Below are positions 17,837 to 25,788 of a stretch of 44,419 nt of DNA, one piece after another. The stretch lies in assembly GCA_947474065.1 (NCBI GenBank), contig CANJHD010000014.1, forward strand, positions 1-44,419, given 5' to 3'. Source of the DNA: Planctomycetaceae bacterium (lineage in GTDB: Bacteria > Planctomycetota > Phycisphaerae > Phycisphaerales > SM1A02). The notes beneath the pieces are model-generated. The model saw nothing but the letters and a program-made list of their open reading frames with translations. It searched no databases and was not told where the DNA came from. Positions within the stretch are counted from its first letter, which is position 1; the number at the start of each line of letters is the position of its first letter. The position numbers were made by a program, and so were the translations under genes.

Positions 17837-18583
17837 TTAGTGGCGGCTGATGCGCTCGCTGAGCGGCATCAGAATGCGCGGAATGAGCCGCTGCTCAACA
17901 ATTCGTTCGCCATGTCCGGCGAGCGCCGCAAGCATGGTCGGCAACTCTTCCAATGACTTCACCGGACCAGTGCGACGGACGGTGAGCATGACACTCAACG
18001 GATCCAGACCATCGCGCCCAGCTGCCGGTTCGCCGCCGCGTGGCAGCCGCGTCTTCACCTCCAGGTAGACATGCATGTCCGGGGCATCTGAGAGTGCAAT
18101 TGCCAAGAAGGGCTGCGAATCAAGAACGTTGTCCGTTGCGATTTCCGCAAATTCACCCAGTGCCGAGCCACCGAGAAGCGCATCAAGCACAACTTCGTCG
18201 CGATTTCCTTCGCACTCAAAGTCGAATGCGTACACCAGTTCAAGGTGATCAACATCCAGTGGACTGATTGAGAGAAAGTACGGCGCCACTTCAAGCACGG
18301 TGCGATGCATTCGATACGCATCTTCAAGAGTGGTGGGATTCACCCAGCCGCTCTTCAATGACGTCTGACGCATACCGATCCACAGGAAATCCCGGTCGTC
18401 TTCGCCAGACTCCAAGGCCACTTCGCCATCGGGATATCGGTGCAGGCTTGAGAGGCGCGGCATTTCCTTGCGGAGGCGGCCAAAGAGATCAAGTACTGGC
18501 TCGCGCGCGGCGGGCAAGTCCATCTTGAGTGCAAGCTTCTGGTTGATGCAGAAGTCGCGACACAGTGCGCTGAAGTCTGACAT
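17837..18583 (-). CDS. Conserved-looking hypothetical protein (248 aa)
   Basis: Not recognised. The ATG at 18583 (MSDFSALCRDF) is preferred because the open frame upstream of it, back to 18952, lies antisense-shifted over the DUF4126 gene and reads as Cys/Arg/Ser-rich noise. No signal peptide or membrane helix is seen. The sequence is acidic, with balanced hydrophobic strands (DHLELVYAFDFECEGNRDEV, MHVYLEVKTRL), compatible with a cytosolic alpha/beta domain. Third gene of a small operon with the 105-aa protein and the DUF4126 protein; the gap to the latter is 34 nt. No catalytic motif stands out. Confidence 0.75.
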   Translation of the reverse strand: MSDFSALCRDFCINQKLALKMDLPAAREPVLDLFGRLRKEMPRLSSLHRYPDGEVALESGEDDRDFLWIGMRQTSLKSGWVNPTTLEDAYRMHRTVLEVAPYFLSISPLDVDHLELVYAFDFECEGNRDEVVLDALLGGSALGEFAEIATDNVLDSQPFLAIALSDAPDMHVYLEVKTRLPRGGEPAAGRDGLDPLSVMLTVRRTGPVKSLEELPTMLAALAGHGERIVEQRLIPRILMPLSERISRH

Positions 18584-18617
18584 GGTGTGCGCGCTCTCGA
18601 CGCGGCGATGACGTGCG

Positions 18618-19346
18618 TCAGGCCGACGGTGACGGACCGGTGCCGCCCGAGGCTGCTCCCATGCGGTCGGCGTGATGCGAAATTGAGGTGGCGATTCGTT
18701 CACGAGCCTGCTGCAGCTTTTGTTCATGAGCCTTGCGCTGCTTTCGACGCCAGGCAAGGATGCGCCAGACCGCAAACAGCACGATCGGCAGAAGCAGAAG
18801 GACGATGCCTCCGGCAATAACTGGCACCCACACAGCCAAAAGCGTGGCGATGACCGCAAGCACGGTTTCAGCCATTCCGTAGATCGGATTGAGCCAGCCA
18901 ATGGTGAGCACCGAACTTGAGACGCGACCAGCAATCGAAGCGGCTTCAACACCCGATGCAGTCATCGCGCCCACAATGATTCCGAGTGACCATGCAACCG
19001 CGGGGTGCAGAAGCGGTGCGGCTGGCAAGGCACTTGCCACATCGCCAGGCATCATGATGTCAAGCTGGCTCGTCATCAACACAGCACCCGCGATTGCTGC
19101 GAGCGGCGCTGCGAGCAGGTCGAGTGCGTGATCGACCCATGGAACCAAGAATCCAACAATTTCAACAACCGTTGCGGTGCCAAAGAGCACGATCGCCGGG
19201 GTTGCGCCAAGCCATTCAAATGAAGGCCCAACAACCAACATGTCCGCACGAACGGCGATTGATGCAACGAAGAGCGGGAGGAACACCCGCAACCCACAGG
19301 CTGCAGAGAGTCCAAGTCCAGCACATAGTGCCATGAAAATATGCAT
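18618..19346 (-). CDS. DUF4126 family membrane protein
   Basis: 242-aa integral membrane protein with about six hydrophobic segments. The N-terminal pattern MHIFMALCAGLGLSAACGLR followed by VFLPLF, then VVEIVGFLVPWVDHALD, matches the DUF4126 family, whose function is unknown. A charged cytoplasmic tail (about 210-242, RRKQRKAHEQKLQQ) follows the last helix. The ATG at 19346 is used; a TTG at 19373 would overlap the upstream stop as TTGA and is a real alternative that adds nine residues. Lies 23 nt after the 105-aa basic protein gene and 34 nt before the 248-aa unknown. Confidence 0.85.
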   Translation of the reverse strand: MHIFMALCAGLGLSAACGLRVFLPLFVASIAVRADMLVVGPSFEWLGATPAIVLFGTATVVEIVGFLVPWVDHALDLLAAPLAAIAGAVLMTSQLDIMMPGDVASALPAAPLLHPAVAWSLGIIVGAMTASGVEAASIAGRVSSSVLTIGWLNPIYGMAETVLAVIATLLAVWVPVIAGGIVLLLLPIVLFAVWRILAWRRKQRKAHEQKLQQARERIATSISHHADRMGAASGGTGPSPSA

Positions 19347-19369
19347 GATGGGAGCGCCAGTGACGGCGC

Positions 19370-19687
19370 TCAACCCGCCTTTGCTTCGAGGTACTTCTCA
19401 ACACTCTTCACGTCCGCAGCGATCTGCGGGGTCATACGGAGCGTGAAGGTTGCACCCTTCTCAACAAAGACAACGCGGGTGCATTCTTCACGAGCAAGCC
19501 AGATGCGACCAGCTCGGGCAGTCCGGCGATTGCCGCTGCGGAGACGCTCGCGCTTGAGGCGGTTCAACGCGCCCTGCACACCGGGGTTCATGCGCATGAG
19601 GCGAAGCAGCGTCTGTTGGCGACGGTGCTCGACTGGGATGGCGGTGATGGTGAACTGGACGGTGGGGCTAGTTGCGGTGTTCGGCAT
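19370..19687 (-). CDS. Small basic protein of unknown function (105 aa)
   Basis: Not recognised. The ATG at 19687 has a good Shine-Dalgarno sequence (GAGGAG, spacer about 7 nt), so this is a real translated gene; the longer frame to 19783 runs through its promoter. The protein has an Arg-rich centre (about 30-65, e.g. NRLKRERLRSGNRRTAR) between two beta-like segments (VQFTITAIPV and TRVVFVEKGATFTLRM). That composition suggests nucleic-acid or ribosome binding, but this is inference only. First gene of the operon with the DUF4126 protein; a promoter-like sequence lies at 19727-19754. Confidence 0.8.
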   Translation of the reverse strand: MPNTATSPTVQFTITAIPVEHRRQQTLLRLMRMNPGVQGALNRLKRERLRSGNRRTARAGRIWLAREECTRVVFVEKGATFTLRMTPQIAADVKSVEKYLEAKAG

Positions 19688-19726
19688 GGTGTTCTCCTCG
19701 CGCAGGCAGGCTGCGCCGAGCCGGGT

Positions 19727-19754
19727 AGTGTAGCGGACCCCGCCGTTGCCGCAA
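19727..19754 (-). promoter_or_regulatory. Sigma-70-type promoter of the 105-aa protein operon
   Basis: On the minus strand TTGCGG (19754-19749), a 16-nt spacer and TACACT (19732-19727). Start of transcription would be near 19720, giving a leader of about 33 nt to the ATG at 19687. Confidence 0.55.
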
Positions 19755-19814
19755 GCACGAAAGTCAATGATGCTTATCGGCACCTACCAGACAGCGCCCC
19801 GCTAGGCTTTAGCC

Positions 19815-20684
19815 ATGGCACACGGAACCATTGGTTGGATCGGAACGGGCGTCATGGGCACATCCATGGCAAGGCATCTGATGAAGGCGGGCCATCCGCT
19901 GATCATCCATACGCGCACACGGGCACGGGCGGAATCGCTACTTGCCGAGGGGGCACGGTGGGCAGAATCAGCGCGGGACGTGGCTGAAGAGGCGGAAATC
20001 GTCTGTTCCATGGTTGGCTATCCAGAAGATGTAGAAGCGGCGCACCTTGGACCACACGGCACGCTAGCCGCCAAGCGCGCCCCTGCGCTCCTCATTGATT
20101 TCACTACGAGCAGCCCTGCCCTTGCACGCCGCATCGCTGAACGCGCTGCAGCGGCTGGCACGCTCGCCATTGATGCCCCCGTCTCTGGCGGAGATATCGG
20201 AGCCCGCAACGCCACCCTTTCCATCATGTGCGGCGGGACGGATGCTGCTTTCCAAGCAGCTCAGCCGCTTTTAAGTCTTGTCGGCAAGACGATCGTGCTG
20301 CAGGGTCCCCCCGGCGCCGGGCAGCACACCAAAATGGTGAATCAACTGTTGATTGCCGGCACCATGCTGGGCATGGCCGAGGCACTTTCCTATGCCAAGA
20401 GGGCCGGACTTGATCCGGAAACTGTGCTTCAGTCGGTCGGCGGCGGCGCGGCGGCAAGCTGGTCGTTGACCAACTTGGCACCTCGAATCTTAAAATCTGA
20501 CTTTGCACCCGGATTTTTCATCGAACACTTCCTGAAGGACCTTCGTATCGCGCTCAATGAAGCGCGTGCCTTGGGCTTGGACTTGCCCTGTGCCACCGCC
20601 GCTGAGCGCACCTATGCGGCGCTTGCGGAGGCTGGCTATGCACGCTCCGGCACACAGGCCATCGTCCACGCCTATGGATGGTGA
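19815..20684 (+). CDS. NAD(P)-dependent beta-hydroxyacid dehydrogenase-like oxidoreductase
   Basis: 289-aa member of the 3-hydroxyisobutyrate dehydrogenase / tartronate semialdehyde reductase / GLYR1 family. Seen: N-terminal dinucleotide-binding IGWIGTGVMGTSMARHLMKA, the substrate-binding signature DAPVSGGDIGARNATLSIMC (about 120-139) and the catalytic Lys in HTKMVNQ (K173). Length is typical. After GTGVMG the second beta strand ends in HTRTRAR, with basic residues where NADP-preferring members have them, so NADPH use is plausible. The substrate is not assignable. Divergent from the 105-aa gene; 53 nt before moxR. Confidence 0.92.
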   Translation: MAHGTIGWIGTGVMGTSMARHLMKAGHPLIIHTRTRARAESLLAEGARWAESARDVAEEAEIVCSMVGYPEDVEAAHLGPHGTLAAKRAPALLIDFTTSSPALARRIAERAAAAGTLAIDAPVSGGDIGARNATLSIMCGGTDAAFQAAQPLLSLVGKTIVLQGPPGAGQHTKMVNQLLIAGTMLGMAEALSYAKRAGLDPETVLQSVGGGAAASWSLTNLAPRILKSDFAPGFFIEHFLKDLRIALNEARALGLDLPCATAAERTYAALAEAGYARSGTQAIVHAYGW

Positions 20685-20737
20685 ACGAATATCCTGAACT
20701 CCCCCACGCACTGTCTTTGACAGGAAATGAGAACACT

Positions 20738-21739
20738 ATGACCACGATCACCCAACACGATATCGGTGCCATTGAGCAGAAGGTGAAGGCGGCCCATCCG
20801 CCGTTCGCGCTCCTGAAGCAGGAACTACAGCAAGTCATTGTCGGGCAGCACGAACTGCTTGAAGGCTTGATCATCGGTCTGTTGTGCAACGGGCACATTC
20901 TGATCGAAGGCGTTCCGGGACTAGCGAAGACCACCGCGGTTGCCACGCTTGCTGCTGCCATTCGCACGTCGTTCCATCGCATCCAGTTCACGCCGGATCT
21001 CCTGCCGTCGGACTTGATCGGAACCATGGTGTACAGCCCCGCCACGCATGAGTTCAGCGTGAAGAAAGGTCCAGTCTTCGCCAACATCGTCCTCGCCGAC
21101 GAAATCAATCGCGCACCCGCCAAGGTGCAGAGCGCGCTGCTTGAAGCGATGCAGGAACGACAAGTGACCATCGGCGGCGAGACCTTCAAGATGGACGACC
21201 CATTCTTGGTCTTGGCTACGCAGAATCCAATTGAACAGGAAGGCACTTACCCGCTCCCCGAGGCGCAGGTGGATCGGTTCCTATTGAAGATCGTGATCAC
21301 CTACCCAACGCGCACGGAAGAGCGGCAGATTCTCGATCGAATGTCGCGCACCACTGGCAAGATTTCCGTCAAGCCAGTGATGCAACCAGAAGAGATCCGC
21401 GCTGCGCGCGCTGTCGTTGACGAGATCTTTGTGGACGACAGCATTAAGGACTACATCGTTGCTTTAGTTGTTGCGAGCCGCGATCCCGCTGCGTACAAGG
21501 TGCCGGTGAAAGATCTGCTGCAATACGGGGCCTCGCCGCGTGCGACGCTGGCCCTTGCGCAGGCCGCGCGTGCCAAGGCATTCCTCGATGGTCGCGGGTT
21601 CGTAGTACCGCAAGACGTCAAGGATGTGGCGCACGCCGTACTTCGCCATCGCCTTGGTCTGAGTTATGAAGCCGAAGCATTGGAGAAGACTTCCGATGAT
21701 GTCGTGCGCGCGCTTCTTGAGCATGTCCCCGTTCCCTGA
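20738..21739 (+). CDS. MoxR-family AAA+ ATPase
   Basis: 333-aa cytoplasmic AAA+ chaperone-like ATPase, the usual partner of VWA-domain proteins. Seen: Walker A variant EGVPGLAKTT typical of MoxR proteins, Walker B VLADEINRAPAKVQSALLEA, sensor/GAR-type ATQNPIEQEGTYPLPEAQ, DRFLLKI, and a C-terminal lid domain. The ATG at 20738 (MTTITQ) is preferred over an upstream start at 20678 that overlaps the dehydrogenase stop; AGGAAATGAG precedes it. It opens an eight-gene operon with DUF58, DUF4381-like, BatA, BatB, TPR, BatD and TPR-SH3 proteins. In other bacteria MoxR and VWA proteins act in maturation or stress tolerance; the target here is unknown. Confidence 0.95.
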   Translation: MTTITQHDIGAIEQKVKAAHPPFALLKQELQQVIVGQHELLEGLIIGLLCNGHILIEGVPGLAKTTAVATLAAAIRTSFHRIQFTPDLLPSDLIGTMVYSPATHEFSVKKGPVFANIVLADEINRAPAKVQSALLEAMQERQVTIGGETFKMDDPFLVLATQNPIEQEGTYPLPEAQVDRFLLKIVITYPTRTEERQILDRMSRTTGKISVKPVMQPEEIRAARAVVDEIFVDDSIKDYIVALVVASRDPAAYKVPVKDLLQYGASPRATLALAQAARAKAFLDGRGFVVPQDVKDVAHAVLRHRLGLSYEAEALEKTSDDVVRALLEHVPVP

Positions 21740-21747
21740 CCACCGCT

Positions 21748-22653
21748 ATGCAGACGTCTGAACTGCTTCGCAAGGTCCGCCGCATCGAAATCCGCACGTC
21801 TCACCTGGTGAGCGACGTGATGGCGGGCCAGTTCCGTTCCGCATTTAAGGGACGCGGAATGGAATTCGAGGAAGTCCGCCCGTATCAGTACGGCGATGAC
21901 GTTCGCTCTATTGATTGGAATGTCAGCGCACGCACAGGTTTTCCGCACGTCAAGTTGTTCCGCGAAGAGCGGGAGCTCACGGTGATGTTGGCGGTTGACC
22001 TGAGCGGCTCACTTTCCTTCGGAACGCATGCGCAATTGAAGCGCGAATTGGCTGCGGAAATCGCGGCGACGATCGCATTCAGCGCCATTCGTTCGAACGA
22101 CCGTGTTGGCCTCGTCTGCTTCACCGATCGCGTCGAACTTGTTGTTCCGCCGCGAAAGGGTTCGCGTCATGTGTTGCGCATTGTTCGTGATCTGTTGGCT
22201 TTCGAACCAGCGAGTCGCGGCACGGACATCGGGGGTGCTGTTGCCGAGGCAACTCGCATGCTCAGCCGTCGCTCGGTGCTCTTTGTGATCAGCGATTGGC
22301 GTTCCAATACCGTCTCTGCCAAAGGCGGCGAGCCTTGGGAAGACGCGCTACGCATTGCGCGCATGAAACACGATGTGATTCCTGTCCTGATTCGCGATCG
22401 CCGCGAGCATGCGCTGCCAGCACTTGGACTCGCTGAATTCATGGACGAAGAAACTGGCGAGTGCATTGTCGTTGACCTTGGATCAAAGGCGGTTCGCAAT
22501 CGATTCGCGCAACTGGCTGCGGCCGAAGGATCCTTGCTCGACGAAACGCTTCGCAAACTCCGCTCGGAAGCGATCCGCGTGGAAACTGGCAGTGACTTTG
22601 TTGCGCCGCTCACCACGTTCTTCCGCCGCCGCGAGGCACGGAGGGCACGATGA
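21748..22653 (+). CDS. DUF58 / VWA-like domain protein
   Basis: 301-aa cytoplasmic protein of the DUF58 family, almost always coded next to MoxR ATPases. The signature GRGMEFEEVRPYQYGDDVRS followed by IDWNVSART (about 32-60) is textbook DUF58. A VWA-like fold follows with MIDAS-type DLSGSLSFG, so metal-dependent partner binding is likely. It starts 8 nt after moxR and its TGA overlaps the next ATG (ATGA, 22650-22653). Confidence 0.94.
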   Translation: MQTSELLRKVRRIEIRTSHLVSDVMAGQFRSAFKGRGMEFEEVRPYQYGDDVRSIDWNVSARTGFPHVKLFREERELTVMLAVDLSGSLSFGTHAQLKRELAAEIAATIAFSAIRSNDRVGLVCFTDRVELVVPPRKGSRHVLRIVRDLLAFEPASRGTDIGGAVAEATRMLSRRSVLFVISDWRSNTVSAKGGEPWEDALRIARMKHDVIPVLIRDRREHALPALGLAEFMDEETGECIVVDLGSKAVRNRFAQLAAAEGSLLDETLRKLRSEAIRVETGSDFVAPLTTFFRRREARRAR

Positions 22654-23660
22654 AGAAGACGCTTGCGACTTTCATCGCCGCCTTGCTCACTGTAAGTGGA
22701 CCTGCGTTCGCGCAAGACTCAGGCACTGCGCCGGTCACTGCGCCGCGCCCTGTCCCGCGCGCAACGGAACGCGCACCCAAGCAGTCGCGCGTGGTGCAGG
22801 AAGTCAAAGAAGGTCAGCTCAGCGTGACTCGAACGCTCGATGCGCAGCACTGGCAGCCAGGCGCATCAATCACGATGCAAATCGTCGCCACCGCGCCGGC
22901 TGACATGTCGCTGCTACTTCCTGAACTTGGAACAACTTTCGGGCGCTTTGATGTGCGACCAGCCTTGAGCAAGCAGTCCGCTGCCGGTCAAACAAGCTTG
23001 GTGGCGGAACTTGTTGCATGGGAAGCGGGAACGCTTGATGTGCCTGCCGTCACCGTTTCCATGACGAGTGCTGATGGAACCAAGACGGCTGTCACGGTGC
23101 CCGCTACCAGCATCACGCTCACGACTCTCCTCGGCGGCAACCTTCCTCTGACCGAACTGGCATCTGATATTCACGGGCCAGTTGAAATCGATACACGCGC
23201 GTGGTGGTGGTGGTTGATTGCGGCAGGTGCAACAGCGATTGCTGGCGCATTTGTCTGGTGGCTCATGCGTCGACCAACACATCAGCCCGTGGTGATTCCG
23301 GTTGCACCCGATGAATGGGCGCGCCGCGAGTTTGACATCTTGGAATCGCAGCGGCTCCCCGAGCGCGGTGACGTGGAAGGATTCTTCGTTCGTCTTTCTG
23401 ATGTCGTTCGCACGTACGTGGAGCGGCGCTACCAGATTGCCGCGCCCGATCAGACCACGCAGGAATTCTTGGGGCAAGCGGCGCACCATCCGAATCTGGC
23501 TGGTGAACACGAGCGCACCCTCGGTGCATTCCTGCGCAGCGCGGACATGGTGAAATTTGCAGCGGCACGACCGGGTGCTGATACCTGCGCAAATGCCCTC
23601 ACCTCCATGCGCGGATTTGTAGAACGAACCACCCCGCCTCCAAGCGAGGTGGAGTCATGA
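22650..23660 (+). CDS. Membrane-anchored protein of the BatD/DUF4381 type
   Basis: 336 aa: a signal peptide (MKKTLATFIAALL..., cut near AFAQ), a periplasmic beta-sandwich-like domain (about 45-180, with LDAQHWQPGASITMQIVATA), a Trp-rich TM helix (about 185-208, WWWWLIAAG) and a cytoplasmic helical domain with FFVRLSDVVRTYVERRYQI and TTQEFLGQAA. The cytoplasmic block is characteristic of DUF4381 and the C-terminal part of related Bat proteins. Fills the position between DUF58 and BatA found in many Bat operons. Overlaps both neighbours by 4 nt. Function inferred from context only. Confidence 0.85.
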   Translation: MKKTLATFIAALLTVSGPAFAQDSGTAPVTAPRPVPRATERAPKQSRVVQEVKEGQLSVTRTLDAQHWQPGASITMQIVATAPADMSLLLPELGTTFGRFDVRPALSKQSAAGQTSLVAELVAWEAGTLDVPAVTVSMTSADGTKTAVTVPATSITLTTLLGGNLPLTELASDIHGPVEIDTRAWWWWLIAAGATAIAGAFVWWLMRRPTHQPVVIPVAPDEWARREFDILESQRLPERGDVEGFFVRLSDVVRTYVERRYQIAAPDQTTQEFLGQAAHHPNLAGEHERTLGAFLRSADMVKFAAARPGADTCANALTSMRGFVERTTPPPSEVES

Positions 23661-24742
23661 ACGGATTCCACGAAAGCAGTGTGTGGTGGCTTCTTCTTCT
23701 CTTGGCTGTACCGATGGCATGGATTGCCGTTGCCCGCCCGCGCTCGCGCGCCACGATCGGATTTCCTTCGGTTGCGCCGCTGCGCGCCGCCGGCGCCACG
23801 CTCGTTTCTCGCACTTGGTGGTTGCCGCTGCTGTTGCGGATGGCAGCGCTGGCAACGCTCGCCGTATGCATCGCGCGCCCGATCAAGGCCAACGAGCAAA
23901 CCCGCGTCTATGTCGAAGGCGTTGCCATCGAGATCGTGGTTGACAAATCAAGTTCGATGCTGGCAATGGACTTCCAGAAGGACGGCGAGCGCGCCGATCG
24001 ATTGACTGCGCTGAAAGAAGTTGCCGGGCGATTCATTCTTGGTGGAGCTGGTCTTGATGGTCGGCCAAGTGATCTCATTGGGCTCATCTCGTTCGCCCGT
24101 TACGCGGACAGCGTGTGCCCGCTCACGCTTGATCACGACTACCTCGTGCAGGTGCTTGATACCGTTGCTGTTGCTAGCAATCGCGGCGAGGACGGCACGG
24201 CGATTGGCGAAGCGGTGGCACTCGCTGCGGAGCGGCTCCGCGACGCCACGGAACGCGGCGGCGATCTTCCGAAGCCAAAGAGCAAGGTGATCATTCTGCT
24301 CACCGATGGCGAAAATAACGCCGGCGATATTGCTCCAACAACTGCGGCTGAAATTTGCAAGACCTACGGAATCACGCTGTACGCCGTGGGCATGGGAACG
24401 ATTGGCGAGGCGCCCTACCCAATGCAAATGCCGTTCGGTGGCACGCGGCTGGTGCCGGTACCCGTACACATCGACGAGAAACTCTTGAAGGACATGGCCA
24501 CGCTCACTGGCGGCCAGTATTTCCGCGCTACCGACTCACGCAGTTTGGAGTCGATCTACGAAACTATCAATCGTCTTGAGAAGACCACCACTGAACAGCG
24601 GCGCTACTTGCAGTTCCGCGATCTTGCGGTTGAAGGTTCCGACATTGCCGGCGTGCAATTTCCGCCGCTTCTATTGATTGCCTTCCTATTGATCGCCGCT
24701 GAGCTGCTTCTCGCGCAGACGCGTTGGAGGATGTTGCCATGA
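23657..24742 (+). CDS. BatA-like VWA-domain membrane protein
   Basis: 361 aa. Short N-terminal cytoplasmic start, hydrophobic helices about 8-24 and 55-75, a VWA domain about 90-310, and a C-terminal helix about 333-355. MIDAS motif DKSSSMLAMD, a threonine-containing DGTAIGEAVALAAERL and IILLTDGENNAGD are typical of BatA. The C-terminal half carries RYLQFRDL before the last helix. BatA/BatB proteins were first linked to aerotolerance in Bacteroides and are membrane-tethered VWA proteins working with MoxR. A good ribosome site (GAGGTGGAG) precedes the ATG, which overlaps the previous stop. Confidence 0.92.
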   Translation: MNGFHESSVWWLLLLLAVPMAWIAVARPRSRATIGFPSVAPLRAAGATLVSRTWWLPLLLRMAALATLAVCIARPIKANEQTRVYVEGVAIEIVVDKSSSMLAMDFQKDGERADRLTALKEVAGRFILGGAGLDGRPSDLIGLISFARYADSVCPLTLDHDYLVQVLDTVAVASNRGEDGTAIGEAVALAAERLRDATERGGDLPKPKSKVIILLTDGENNAGDIAPTTAAEICKTYGITLYAVGMGTIGEAPYPMQMPFGGTRLVPVPVHIDEKLLKDMATLTGGQYFRATDSRSLESIYETINRLEKTTTEQRRYLQFRDLAVEGSDIAGVQFPPLLLIAFLLIAAELLLAQTRWRMLP

Positions 24743-25788
24743 ATCCCATGGACTTCATGTTTGCCAATCCCGCAGCACTGAATTGGATCTGGGCAGTGCT
24801 TGCACTGGTGGTGCTTGTAGTCATCCGAACGCGCGGACGCGCGCGCGCCATCGCTTCGTTTGCTGATGCGCCGCTCTTGCGTTCCATCGCGCCGCGTGCC
24901 AATGCAGCGCGGCCTTTCGTGCGTGCTGTGCTGGCGCTGGCGGCGCTGGCGGCACTGGTTCCTGCGCTTATGGATCCGCGTTGGGGCGCTCAAGTTGAAG
25001 AGGTGAAGCGCCGCGGCGCAGATGTCTTCTTCGTTATGGATGTCAGCCGGTCAATGACCGCGCAAGATGCGACGCCTGACCGCCTTTCACGCGCGCGGCA
25101 ATTTGTAGAGGAGACCGTGGAGTCCCTTGGCGGGGACCGTATCGGGCTCGTGGAATTTGCTGGCACTGCGGCGATGCGCGTTCCACTCACTCTGAATTAC
25201 GGGGCATTCCGTACCACGCTCGGGGAACTCGTTCCACTTTCCGGCGCGCGCGGCGGCACCGCATTGGCGAACGCCATTGCACTCGCGGCCGCGAGTTTTC
25301 CGCCAGCATCTGCTGGAAGCCGCGCCATCATCATCCTCTCGGACGGCGAAGACCTCGACACCGGCGATGCCGATCCAATTGCCACTGCAAAGGCCGTACT
25401 AGAGAAGGACGGAGTGCATGTGTATGCAGTTGGAATCGGAGACTCCCGCGAAGGCGCGCGCATTCCGGAATCTCGCACCAAGGACGGGGTTCAATACCTT
25501 GTCTACGACGGTCAGGAAGTGTGGAGCAAGATGGATGAGCGCGTCCTCCGCGAGACCGCGCTTGCAGGTGGCGGCGCATTCATTCCAGCTGGAACTGGTC
25601 GCGTTGATATGGCACGTGCCTACGCGCAGACTGTCGGCGCGCTTGAACGCAAGGAATTTGAAGATGCAACAGTAACGCGTCGCACCCCGCGCTTCCAGTG
25701 GTTTGCTGGACTCGCATTTATCTTCCTCCTTGTCGGAAGCGTCATCCCAGCGCGCCGCGCGCCCAAGATGGAGGATGGTGCGCAATGA
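24739..25788 (+). CDS. BatB-like VWA-domain membrane protein
   Basis: 349 aa, same architecture as the preceding BatA: helices about 12-28 and 55-75, VWA domain about 85-300, C-terminal helix about 320-340. MIDAS DVSRSMTAQD, IGLVEFAGTAAM, GGTALANAIALA and IIILSDGEDLDTGD are clear. The ATG at 24739 is chosen because it makes an ATGA overlap with batA; a TTG 15 nt upstream is unlikely. batA and batB are probably ancient duplicates and may form a heteromeric pair. Confidence 0.92.
   Translation: MNPMDFMFANPAALNWIWAVLALVVLVVIRTRGRARAIASFADAPLLRSIAPRANAARPFVRAVLALAALAALVPALMDPRWGAQVEEVKRRGADVFFVMDVSRSMTAQDATPDRLSRARQFVEETVESLGGDRIGLVEFAGTAAMRVPLTLNYGAFRTTLGELVPLSGARGGTALANAIALAAASFPPASAGSRAIIILSDGEDLDTGDADPIATAKAVLEKDGVHVYAVGIGDSREGARIPESRTKDGVQYLVYDGQEVWSKMDERVLRETALAGGGAFIPAGTGRVDMARAYAQTVGALERKEFEDATVTRRTPRFQWFAGLAFIFLLVGSVIPARRAPKMEDGAQ

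Noticed and set aside
18584-18952. N-terminal extension of the 248-aa unknown
   Set aside because: Overlaps the DUF4126 gene in another frame and is Cys/Arg/Ser noise; the ATG at 18583 suits the operon spacing.
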